A DNA stretch of 64,000 bases from Cycas panzhihuaensis (lineage: Eukaryota > Cycadophyta), in NCBI GenBank assembly GCA_023213395.1, contig CM041465.1, forward strand, positions 173,607,741 to 173,671,740, given 5' to 3'. Shown here piece after piece: positions 10,741-20,833 of this stretch; positions within the stretch are counted from its first letter, which is position 1; the number at the start of each line of letters is the position of its first letter. A program made the position numbers and the translations under genes. Under the pieces are notes generated by a model. The model had not been told where the DNA came from. It worked only from the letters and a program-made list of their open reading frames with translations, and ran no database searches.

Positions 10741-12792
10741 ATAGAGAAGGATCATGAGAAACTGAATAAATTTGAAAAGAAGTTTCAATGACAGTCATAA
10801 AACTCGTCTTGTGCAAGAAACAACAAAATCCAGAGATATTATCATGGAAAACATCCATGTGAAAATTTACTATATGCAGGATTAGTACATGATCTGTAGG
10901 GAAACTAAACATGAAAGAGGATACAAAAAACCAAATAGACCCAAGAAGAAACTCGGTTACAAAAAATATCGGAGAAAACAGATACAATGCTTCAAACAAA
11001 ATAAAACCAAGCAGCAGTCCCAGGAACAGAAAATGTAAAAAAAGAGAGCAAGAGAGATACCATGGATGGAAATCAGTCAAGAATGGAAAACAAAGACAGA
11101 CAAGGCAAATACTAAAACTCCCCAAAGATAACAAAGAGCATTGTTATAGAATGGCATGGCTTGTGATCCTAGAATCCAATGACAACAAAAAGGAGAGTGA
11201 TATGAACAGACAAACAGAATCTATGAAACAACATCAACTAATGTCAGAATGAAGGGAAGTTGAAAAACAAGGCAGACATTTGCAGAAGAGGTAACACATA
11301 AAATTGCTGAGATGACGAAAATATGACATGAAATTGGAAGGGAGGTTTGGCAACAGTGACCATAACATAAGGAAGAACAAGACGATAACGAAGTATATTA
11401 AACAATGAGAGATTGTTCCCTTCATAAGGTCCACCAAAATGACCATGGTCTAAGAAGGAACCAAAAGCACAGATGTTGAATAAAATTTTACTTAAGTGGG
11501 AGGGCTTCCTAACCACAGAATGGACAAAAGGGAAGATGTAATTCTTCAATGACAGTAGATTGGAAAATAAGATTAATCATCTGGAATATAGAGCTCAAGA
11601 AGGCAACTAAACAAAAAATTTGGAAACTTGAATAACTGCAAAAATTTGGCAGCAGGACTTCAGCGCAACAAAAAATCCCAGAATTTGGTGATGCACATGA
11701 AAGATGAAACATTGTGAGTGTATACAGAAAAATATACTATATAGATTCATACACCAACGCTTATAAACAAAAGGCTATTAAACAGGCCACTCTATAGTGA
11801 GACTTCCAAACCAACATTGGTTTACCCCTGAAAAGCAAGATTTAATGCCAAAGGGAGAAATGACCTTAATTGACAATATGGAGGGGAAAACATGAAAGCA
11901 ACATGCAGAAGGTTAGAAAGAGCCTGTCTATATCATAACAATATTGTAGCTAAGCAATTCTTCCCAGAAATAAATTTAATTGGTAAAATGGAAGTGAAGA
12001 CGAATGCAACATTCAGAAGGTTAGACGTGGCTTGTGTGTCCTACAGGAGTATAGGAGCCAAAAACTGTTTTCCAAGCTAGACAAACAGAGGACTACAGAA
12101 GGCATAAAACTCAAGAACATTGATACAGATGGTGAAAACAATAAAATAGAGATGCAAAGATGATAAAATCCATAGTCAGACCAAAATACATTTCTTCGAT
12201 GTTTTGAAACATTCCATAGAATCCATAAGGTGGAGAAAAAGACAAAGAACTGGTAATGTTAGCAAACAACTTAATCAAACCCAACTGGTCGGAATGGAAA
12301 ACAGGCTTGAAAACATGGTTTCAAGACGTATACTTGTCCCACAATCATTGAACCTTAAATCCAGCCAAGCTAAAAGACAATTTCAGAGAAAAAATTATGG
12401 ACTGTGATAAAGGAAATGGCTAAAGATTTCCCCTCAAAACTGGATGGGTTAACAATCAAACAGCACAAGACATTCTCAAGTGTTACCCAAGGATCAATGA
12501 AACCCAGGACCATGGATTACGGTAAATTTACATAATGCATGCCAAAATGCAAGAAGCAAGACTTGTTTTTAAGGTGGAGGCCAAACAGACAGAGGAGCTA
12601 ATCCTGATATTAATTCTAGGATACTTCTCTGCTATTGTGAATGCAAGGAACCCATCAACCTGTCAACAAGTCATCTGCAAATGCCTACCCAACTAAAATG
12701 ATGAAACATGCTTCACAAAGAGAAATTGCTTCCTTACAGTTGTGATACCCCAGCAATCAAAGGCGCCTTTGAAACTGGGAAGATATCAATTA
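10741..12792. other. Intronic sequence without recognised genes
   Basis: This part of the giant intron is AT-rich with scattered short ORFs on both strands that show no domain pattern or codon structure. The only structure seen is a degenerate tandem repeat at 11851-12077. It may be old, unrecognisable retroelement sequence. Confidence 0.6.
11851..12077 (+). repeat. Degenerate two-copy tandem repeat (about 110 bp)
   Basis: Two units share GACCTTAATTG/AATTTAATTGG, AAAACATG/AAGACGAATG and CAACAT.CAGAAGGTTAGA, then diverge and rejoin at ATTCTTCCCA/CTGTTTTCCAA. The plus-strand reading is similar in both copies (ATCRRLERACLY.NN.VAKQFFP and ATFRRLDVACVS.RS.GAKNCFP). The repeat is open over 62 codons, but no function is evident. 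Confidence 0.6.
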
Positions 12793-13262
12793 TTTTGCAA
12801 TTATGATCTTAAAGATATGAAATCAAATTGAGATCCATAGGTCATCTCATAGAGCTTCTGATAGCCTTCAAAACAAGTGGATGTAGGGCTCGAGGAGATA
12901 ACATATAAGAGAGTTATGGTGGTTTTAAGATGGGGTGTCTCATTTCTATCCTCAATGGAGGCCAACTTCACCTTGGAATAATGAATGTAATTGCTTGAGA
13001 CTAACTTCACTCTATAATAATTAATAATTTGGGATGTGGTTCCCATGTATAAGGAATGAACGGTCAGTTGGAAAGGCAAGTATGAAAGATTCTGTTTTGC
13101 TCTGCATAAAGAGGTGCATTTCTGGACATTCCCTTACCTCAAAAAGGAGAAGCAATCTGTGCTATCCACTGCTTGAACATCTGTGTAGGCAAACTGTAAT
13201 GGAGATAAGTGAACTATTGTGATCATTTTTTGTGTATTGTGGACATCTTATTTTATTATTTC
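12793..13262 (+). repeat. Duplicated unit, copy 1, left part
   Basis: It begins TTGCAATTATGATCTTAAA and aligns along its length with 19585-20024 (copy 2 left part). It is interrupted at 13262 by chromovirus A and resumes at 19037. The minus strand is open for 92 codons at 12801-13079, and the same frame is open in copy 2. Identity of the unit is unknown. Confidence 0.75.
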
Positions 13263-13846
13263 TGTAGCGATCTAGTTCTACTTTTATAGCAATTTTCCTC
13301 AAAAATACAGGTAATAATCCACAAAAATAATAACTAGATGTTATTCAACAAGAAAACGAACAAGGAACGGGAACTACCGAATTCACAGAAATAAATAATA
13401 ATCTCTATTGTAAAATAATACCAAAAATAGAGCGAAATTACAACAAAATACCAGTCTTTCCTAAAGAAGTGAGCTTCCCTCTTTGAGGCGAGGAACCCTT
13501 GAAACTGCAACCCCAAAATGGGTGAGCTAATTGCAGCCCCAGAACTGAAAATGTGCAACCAAAGAACCTCCAAATGATGATTTGGGATGCGGCCCAAACT
13601 TCCTATATATAGAGATCAAAATACTTCAATTAGAAGTCGGCCAAACTGAGTGATATTATCCTTAATACTGCTTAAATAGAAGTCGGCCAGAACTTCTCCA
13701 AAACTGGCAGGCTAACTTTAAATGGCCATAACTTTTGATAGAGATGTCAAAATTGACTTTCGTTTGAACCGTTGGAATCCTTATTCAGAGGCCTTTGATT
13801 TGAATGGTTACATAGCATAGTTTTGACTAGATTTTGGAATATTACA
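13263..13846 (-). repeat. 3' LTR of chromovirus A
   Basis: 584 bp, ends TG..CA on the minus strand. It differs from the 5' LTR by about 36 substitutions by hand count, nearly all transitions. A TATATATAG promoter-like motif is near 13603-13611. Confidence 0.93.
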
Positions 13847-13859
13847 AGTCCCTCCCTTT

Positions 13860-15260
13860 CAAAACACGCTTTGCCCTCAAAGCATTGGTAAGGGCCCATT
13901 TTTTTTGCATCCATTCTTTAGACTCCCACATTGCATCTTCAAGCTCCAATGTCTTCCATTTGATGAGATATTCTTTTATTATCCTAGATTGCAAATTCTT
14001 GTCCCAAGTCTTCAATATCCCCTCAAGTTCCACTATCATCATTCCTTCTTCATCAAGTGTTGGCAAATTTGTTTGTGGAGCCTCCTTTGCACCCAACTTT
14101 TTCTTTAAACAAGACACATGGAAGATATTATGGATTTTGCTTTCTGGTGGCAGTTTTAACTGATATGCCACTTCCCCTATGCATTCCTCAATTTGATATG
14201 GTCCAAAGAATCTTGGTGATAATTTATGTTGATTATTTTGTTTCATCGACATCTGTTTGTAGGGTTCGAGTCTTAAGAATACCCATTCTCCTATTTCAAA
14301 ACTCCGTTCAGATCTCTTTCTATTTGCTTGTTGCTTCATCCTATTCTTCACCATCTCCAAATTATTCTTTAGTATTCGAATTGTTTCTTGCATTTGTTGC
14401 AGATTTTCTTGGACTGTTTGCACTTTAGATGTATTTAGCCAATTCAAGAGTGATGGAGGTTCATACCTATATAGTGCTTGAAATAGCGACATTTTTGCCG
14501 CTGCGTGGTATGTGGTGTTATACCACCATTCTGCCAGATGTAGCCATCGATGCCATTAAATACATTTGCTCGATCTGATGCGAAGTTTCTTAAGTATCCT
14601 TCCACACATTTGTTAACTATTTCTGTCTGGCCATCTGTCTGCGGATGTTATGTTGAGCTCATATGTAGGCTAGTGCTGACTGATTTGAACAGCTTCTTCC
14701 AAAAGTAACTTGTGAATTTGGGATCCCTGTTGCTGGACTATAACTTTTGGAAAGCCATGTAATCTGTGAATTTCTTTCATAAGTAATTCTGCTATTTGGC
14801 TTGATTTTGATCCTATCTGAGTTCCCCTGAAATGGGCGTATTTAGTTAATCTGTCTACCACTACAAAAATTGCATCTCTTCCTTCTGAACGTAGAAGACC
14901 TGTAATAAAATCCATAGAAATTTCTTCCCATTTTTGATGGGGAATGGGAAGGGGTTGTAGCAACCCAGGGGTCTTCATAGATTCAGTCTTATTCCTTTGA
15001 CATGTATCACATTCTGATATAAACCGGAGGACGTCAGATTTCAACCCTTTCCAGTAAACAAGCTTCAAAGCCTTCTATAAGTCTTATCCATCCTTGAATG
15101 TCCTGAAACCAGAGTTGAGTGAGCTTCTTGAAGTAGTGATTCTTTTAATTTACTTGTCTTTGGAACGAATATTTCTCCTTTCCTTATAATTAATTCTCCC
15201 TGCTCCATGAATTGCACTGCTTTTCCTTCTCTGATCTTTTGCCTTATTTCTTGTGATATC
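13860..15260 (-). pseudogene. Integrase with chromodomain, element A
   Basis: Minus-strand pieces 14670-15068 and 13842-14492, with a damaged stretch between. The first has CDTCQRNK (zinc site), EISMDFITGL and FVVVDRLTKYAHF of the catalytic core, with DGFPKVIVQQQGS in place of SD.G. The second has WVFLRLEPYKQ, the GPY/F motif (RFFGPYQIEE) and FHVSCLKKKLG. It ends in a chromodomain (SRIIKEYLIKWKTLELEDA, MWESKEW). Chromodomains steer integration towards histone-marked heterochromatin. Stops and frameshifts make it inactive. Confidence 0.9.
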
Positions 15261-16650
15261 TTGTCGTCTTCATATTCCTTTGCCAACTCTGTTGTCCATT
15301 TTGGAGTTGCTATTGTTATTGAATTGGCTGATGCTTCAATCTTTCCTTCCTGTGGTAGTCTGGATAGAGCATCTGCTATTACGTTTTCTTTTCCCTTTTT
15401 GTATTCTATGGTGAAGTCGAAAGTCTGCAACTTACTGACCCACTTTTGTTGCTCATCAGATAACGCCTTTTGATTCAGAAAGTACTTAAAGCTTTCATGA
15501 TCAGTTCTAACCACAAATCTGCTCCCTAATAAATACTGCCTCCATTGGTGTATTGCGTGCATAATGGCCAACATCTCTTTGTCATATATCGGTTTCATTT
15601 TTTTCCCTATTATTCAGCTTCCGGCTTTCATAAGCTATAGGCCTTCCTCCCTGTAACAGAACTACTCCTATTCCAAAACCTGAAGCATCACATTCCAATG
15701 TGAATGGTTGAATGAAATCTGGTAAGGCCAATACTGGAGCTATAATCATTGCTTGTTTTAATTCTTGAAACACTCCTTCTGCTCCTGGATTCTATTTGAA
15801 CGCATCTCTTTTGGTAAGGTCTGTTAGTGGTGATGCTATGTGTGCACACCCTTTTATAAACTTTCTCAGAAATCCCGCTGCGCCCAAAAAACTTCTTACT
15901 CCTGTGACATTCTTCGGGGTTGGCCAGTTTACAATTGCTTGGATCTTTTTTGAATCAATTTTGATTCCTTCGCCTGTGATAATGTGGCCCAGATACTCTA
16001 ATTCCTCTTTTGTGAAAGAACACTTTTTCTTATTTGCAAACAGTTATGCTTTCTCAAGTATGAGCAAAACTGCCTTTATATGTTCCATATGTTCCTCCCA
16101 TGCTTTACTATAGATCAGGATATCGTCAAAGAAAACCAACACAAATTTCCTCAAAACATGTTTTAATATTGAATTCATTGTGCTTTGGAAAATAGCTGGA
16201 GCATTTGTTAAGTCGAAAGGCATAACCCTAAATTCAAACAACCCTTCATACATTCTGAATGCAGTTTTGTAGACATTTTCTTCTTTGACCCTTATTTGGT
16301 AGTATCCTGAGCGCAAATCTATCTTTGAAAAGTATCGGGCTCCATGTAACTCATCTAACAAATCTTCAATCCTTGGGATAGGATACCGATTCTTTATGGT
16401 CAATTTATTCAGGCCACAATAATCCACACACATTCTGTAAGATCCATCCTTCTTTAGACTGACCACCACGGGAGAGGCAAATGGACTCGTGCTTATCACC
16501 ACTACACCTTGGAGTAACAGTTCTTGTGTGATTTTTTCAATTTCCTTCATGAGATGATAAGGATGTCTATATGGAGGAATGCTGACTGGTATTGCTCTGG
16601 GGATAAGGTCTATTGTGTGTTCTAATTCCCTTTTCGGTGGTAGTCCTTAG
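15065..16650 (-). pseudogene. Reverse transcriptase and RNase H, element A
   Basis: RT (16044-16550) carries SPVVVSLKKDGSYRMCVDY, KIDLRSGYYQIRV, FRVMPFDLTNAPAIFQ and the catalytic FFDDILIYS. RNase H follows at 15065-15773 with TLECDASGFGIGVVLLQ, KEMLAIMHAIHQW, VVRTDHESFKYF and the DALSRLP end. A stop near 16047 and a break around 15780 interrupt the polyprotein. All catalytic Asp residues of RT and the first Asp of RNase H are present. Confidence 0.92.
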
Positions 16651-18183
16651 GGTTCTTCAAAAACTCTCTGATGTTTTTCTAAGATTGCCTGAATCTCTGG
16701 GGGAATGTCTTCTATTTCTACTTTGTAACATGACATTATGTATGCCTGCAGATCCTTCTTTAGAATTTTTTCCATCCTATGAGATGATACAAGGTGAACT
16801 GGAGGTGTGGCTGGGGCTTGTGGTCGATATTTGCGTCCTTTTTGTCGGAAACACATAAATCTTGTCATATAGTTGGTAACAATGTTTCCTAGCGTTTGTA
16901 GCCATTGAATCCCCAAAACTGCGTCCACTCCACCTATAGGCATGGCAAACATACAAGTTGTGACCTTGTAATCATTAATCTAGAGAGTTGTATCTTTGTA
17001 GTATCCTCCACGTGGCGTTGTTCTCCCATTTGCTATTGACACCTGGAAGGTGTTGAGGGGTTTCACTTGTAATCCCATTTTTTCTGTTGCTGCCTTGTTT
17101 AAAATTATGTGTACTTCCACTGTCAACCAAAATTGATACTGGTGTTCCCTTGATTTGTCCTTGGAATCTTAGGGTTTGCGGGGATACCTATTGCCCTATA
17201 ATGGCCTACAATGAGATTTGGACATTCCCTGTATCCACTTCCAAAAGTTCATCTTCCTCCCTTTCTATGCTCTGGTCTTGTTCTACTTCTTCCTCTGTTT
17301 CTTCTGGTATTTCTGCATCCTCATTATTGATCATGAAAACCTTCTTTACCGGACACTGGTGTTCCTTATTCCATTTTCCTCAACACTTGAAACATGTCCC
17401 TTTTCTTATATGCTCCTCTTTTGTTGTTCCTGAGCTTTCTCATGTATTTCTTATAGCTAATGGAGGATTTGCCTTTGTTCCTGATTTTGCCCAATTAATA
17501 TTCTGGGTCTGATATGATGGTGGCTCATATCTCCTTGTATGTGTTGGTCTACTGTCTCTGAGTTCTGCCTCTACATTTTTTGCTATCCAAATTGCTACTT
17601 GGAGTTGAGGTGGATCTGCTGCTTTAACTCTAAATTTGATCTGATTTTTCAATCCACTAATATAAGTCTCCAGTAAACATTCCTGTGGTATTTTTTCTCA
17701 GACCATACATTGTAGAATTTGAAACTGTTCTGTATATTCTTGGACTGTTCCTTGTTGTTATAATCGTATTAATTGAGCAAAGTAATCCGTGTTCCAAGAA
17801 TCGTCGTATTGCTCTATTAATCCTCCTCTTAAATTCTCCCAAGTCTATTGTATTGGTAAATTCATCTTTTGCCACCCATAGTACCATCTTAATGCCCTTC
17901 TGTTTAAGTGTAAGGATGCTATTTCCATCTTTTCCTTAGCTGTTGAGTTATAGACCCTAAAATAATTCTCCATTTGTAAGATCCAATTTGTGATATTCTT
18001 GGATACTTCGAGATCAAATTTTTCCAAGGATAATCTTGCTCCTTTCCATCCATTATCCATGTTGGAAGTTCTCCTCTCATAAACTCGTCCATCAAATCTA
18101 TTCCCCTGCTTTTCTTGATTGTTCCAAGTATCTATCTGATCTATTCCTGATGCATTGTTGTTATCCATTTCTCCACCCAACAC
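16650..18183 (-). pseudogene. Gag and protease, element A
   Basis: Gag begins near 18183 (MLGGEMDNNNASGIDQ) with capsid words LEKFDLEVSKNITNWILQME and LNRRALRWYYGW. The rest is spread over frames to about 17250, including a single CCHC-like CFKC.GKWNKEHQC (about 17360-17400, with a stop) and an acidic tail. Protease follows with ILVDSGSTHNF (about 17110-17140) and GVDAVLGIQWLQTLG (16880-16940). Several stops and frameshifts separate the parts. Confidence 0.85.
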
Positions 18184-18433
18184 ATTCTGTGTTGCTTGAT
18201 CTACTTTTGCTAGTAACTCCTGGATTAAGATAGTTAAAGCCTTTATGCTCTGATTTAATTCTGATCGCCTTTAAATTTTTTCCTTTGAGGTTCTAGATTA
18301 GGCTGCCATCTTCTTGGGAATGAAGTTTTTCCCTGATCTCAATTCCATTTCTATTTCCCTTAGAGGGAGGGGGGGGGGGGGATTTTTCGACCTTTTTTGT
18401 GCTTTTACCTTTGCCTTTTCCCTTCTAAATGAA

Positions 18434-18445
18434 GCTCTGATACCA
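18434..18445 (-). promoter_or_regulatory. Primer-binding site (initiator tRNA-Met), element A
   Basis: TGGTATCAGAGC on the minus strand, two bases inside the 5' LTR. It is complementary to the 3' end of initiator tRNA-Met, which primes minus-strand cDNA synthesis. Confidence 0.92.
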
Positions 18446-18447
18446 CT

Positions 18448-19031
18448 TGTAGTGATCTAGTTCTACTTTTATAGCAATTTTCCTCAAAAATATGGGTAAT
18501 AATCCACAAAAATAATAACTAGATGTTATTCAACAAGAAAACGAACAAGGAACAGGAACTACCGAATTCACAGAAGTAAATAATAATCTCTATTGTAAAA
18601 TAATACCAAAAATAGAGCGAAATTACAACAAAATACCAGTCTTTCTTGAAGAAGTGAGCTTCCCTCTTCGAGGCAAGGAACCCTCCAAACTGCAACCCCC
18701 AAATGGGCGAGTTAATTGCAGCCCCAGAACTGAAAATGCGCAACCAAAGAACCTCTGAATGATGATTTGAAATGCGGTCCAAACTTCCTATATATAGAGA
18801 TCAAAATACTTCAATTAGAAGTCGGCCAAACTAGGTGACATTATCCTTAATACCGCTTAAATAGAAGTCGGCCAAAACTTCTCCAAAACTGGTAGGCTAA
18901 CTTTAAACGGTCATAACTTTTGATAGAGATGTCGGAATTGACTTTCGTCTGAACCATTGGAATCCTTATTCAGAGGCCTTCGATTTGAATGGCTACATAT
19001 CATAATTTTGACTAGATTTTGGAATATTACA
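18448..19031 (-). repeat. 5' LTR of chromovirus A
   Basis: 584 bp, the pair of 13263-13846, followed on the plus strand by the ATTTC target duplication. A 13-base G run at 18369-18381 lies just inside the element. Confidence 0.93.
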
Positions 19032-19036
19032 ATTTC

Positions 19037-19371
19037 AGACATCTGTTATAGCTATATTTGCACCTATTATTCATCTATTTAGCCATTGTAATACTTTATA
19101 TCATTGTTGTACTTCATCTATTGCAATTGTACTACCCTCTATTACTGTTATACAATCATTTGCTTCACATTTACAGCTGTAACTTTCATCATTCTAGTGC
19201 TATAATTTTTTTAAAATTTTGTTATAAATTAATTATTTATCTACTATGCTGTTATTAATTACTATTGTAATCTCTTTATTTCTTCTTGTGTTACTGTTGT
19301 ATTGTTATCATTTACTAAGATTAACTGCCCTAAAACAATAGGATGCAGTATAATCTCAATAGGGGATTGCT
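19037..19371 (+). repeat. Duplicated unit, copy 1, right part
   Basis: It continues copy 1 after element A and aligns with 25490-25845 of copy 2 (shared words such as TTTACTAAGATTAA.TGCCC). The 19372-19584 stretch between the two copies shows no recognised feature. Confidence 0.75.
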
Positions 19372-19584
19372 GCTAATGGTATTTAAATGGAAAAATGTGC
19401 ATAAGGAGAAGCAAGTTGGGATGGTGAATTATGGTGGCAATAGCGTCTGCCTATATCCATATTTTAAGTGCAAAGCATCATAATTAAAAAATGGGAAAAG
19501 AGGACGGGGCTTGCAGGGGATGGAAATTGTTGTGTTTTCACTCCCTAGTGGATAGCAACACCTTTATAACTAAGAAGAGATTAA

Positions 19585-20024
19585 GTTTTTTGCAATTATG
19601 ATCTTAAATAAATAAAATTAAGTTGAGATCCATGGATCGTGTAGAGCTTCTCATTGCCTTCGAAATAAGTGGTTGTGGACCTCAACAAGATGGTGTAGAA
19701 GAAAGTTACACCAATTTTAAGACTGCGTGTGTTGTTCTTGTCCCCAATGAAAGCCAACTTCATCTTAGAATAATGCATTTACTTGAGGCAAACTTCACCT
19801 CAAAATAATAAATATAATTGCTAGAGACCAATTTCACTCTAAAATAATTAATATTTCGAGGGTTGTTCCCAAATATAAGGAATTAGCAGGACATTTAGAA
19901 AGGCAAGCCTAGGATATTTTTTGCTTTGCTCTTTGTGGAAGGAGGAGCACTTATGGAGGTTGCCTTACTTCGGAAAGGGATATCAATCTATGGTATACAT
20001 TGTTGAAACATCTGTGAAGGCAAA
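19585..20024 (+). repeat. Duplicated unit, copy 2, left part
   Basis: It aligns with 12793-13196. Element B is inserted after GGCAAA at 20024; the undisturbed equivalent in copy 1 (about 13191-13202) reads GGCAAACTGTAA, giving an empty site for comparison. Confidence 0.75.
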
Positions 20025-20378
20025 TGTTACATGTCTAATCATGTGAAGTCGGTTTTTTAATGAGAGAGCATTAGACGTCAATTTTGAGAGAGAGAAAATA
20101 GGCCCAGCCTAGGGCTATAAATAGAGGAACAACATTCATTTGTAATCATCTTAGAGAATTTGCATTTGATTTGAAATCATGGCCTAGGGCCATTAGAGCA
20201 CTGTTGTGCCACTACGAGGAAACCCTTGCCTCAAAGAGAGCAACTATTTTTGAATTCTCATCTAAAATACTTTCATTTATTGTTATAATTCTGATATTAT
20301 TTATGTTAAGATGTTATTTTCTAAGTTATTTATGGTGTAATGGCTATATTTCTATTATAAAATTGTGGGCACACCACA
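20025..20378 (+). repeat. 5' LTR of element B
   Basis: TATA-like CTATAAATAGAG at about 20113, then a perfect hairpin ATGGCC-TAG-GGCCAT at 20179-20193 and a second GCAC-TGTT-GTGC at 20198-20209. It ends before AC and the primer-binding site. Confidence 0.85.
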
Positions 20379-20380
20379 AC

Positions 20381-20392
20381 TAGTATCAGAGC
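20381..20392 (+). promoter_or_regulatory. Primer-binding site, element B
   Basis: TAGTATCAGAGC, one mismatch to the initiator tRNA-Met complement TGGTATCAGAGC. The same mismatch is present in element C (32994-33005). Confidence 0.8.
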
Positions 20393-20833
20393 CAAATTGA
20401 CTACAAAGGATATTTGCTTGGTGAATCTAATTCAAACATCAAAAACTGTTGGGGAAAGGTATTTCAAGTAGTAGCCACTTGTCGCAAGATGAATATCCAG
20501 GAGAAGCGATTGAGGGAACAACTTGACATCCAGTTTGGAAGAGTTTCTGCATAACTGGGATTGCATATCGATCTAGTTAGGAGGCACAACGTATTGCACA
20601 TAGTTGTTGATTTGGTAGGTGGATCAATCTTTGTAAGGGCAAACTTCTCGAACATAAAATTAGAGGGGCATCATAGAGATTATATGAGGAGATTATTGGC
20701 AATCTATAGGAGGAAAGGGACACAAGCAAGGGGAATTCAAGTGTTTATGGAGACACTGAAAAGCTTCACAGGAGAGGATGTCATCAAGTCATTGAGTAGG
20801 CTGGCCTTGGGGCAAACCACGTTTCAAAATGAC

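Larger units (their letters stand above)
13263..19031 (-). mobile_element. Chromovirus (Ty3/gypsy) element A, complete ends
   Basis: LTRs of equal length (584 bp) at 13263-13846 and 18448-19031 begin TGTAATATTCC and end GATC.CTACA on the minus strand. A 5 bp target duplication ATTTC lies at 13258-13262 and 19032-19036. The primer-binding site TGGTATCAGAGC (18434-18445, minus) matches initiator tRNA-Met. Gag, protease, RT, RNase H, integrase and a C-terminal chromodomain occur in order on the minus strand. It sits inside copy 1 of a duplicated unit within the RSH1 intron, in the same orientation as RSH1. Confidence 0.95.

Noticed and set aside
10911-11252. 113-codon plus-strand ORF in the RSH1 intron and overlapping minus ORF 10730-11134
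   Set aside because: Lys/Asn/Gln-rich low-complexity reading from AT-rich DNA, no motif, no neighbour support; both strands open by composition.
18369-18381. G runs at 18369-18381, 33468-33476 and 57593-57601 as quadruplex signals
   Set aside because: Single homopolymers without the four-tract pattern; they may be sequencing or assembly noise.
18434-18445. tRNA-like matches (TGGTATCAGAGC and relatives)
   Set aside because: These are retroelement primer-binding sites next to LTRs, not tRNA genes; no cloverleaf can be formed from the flanks.
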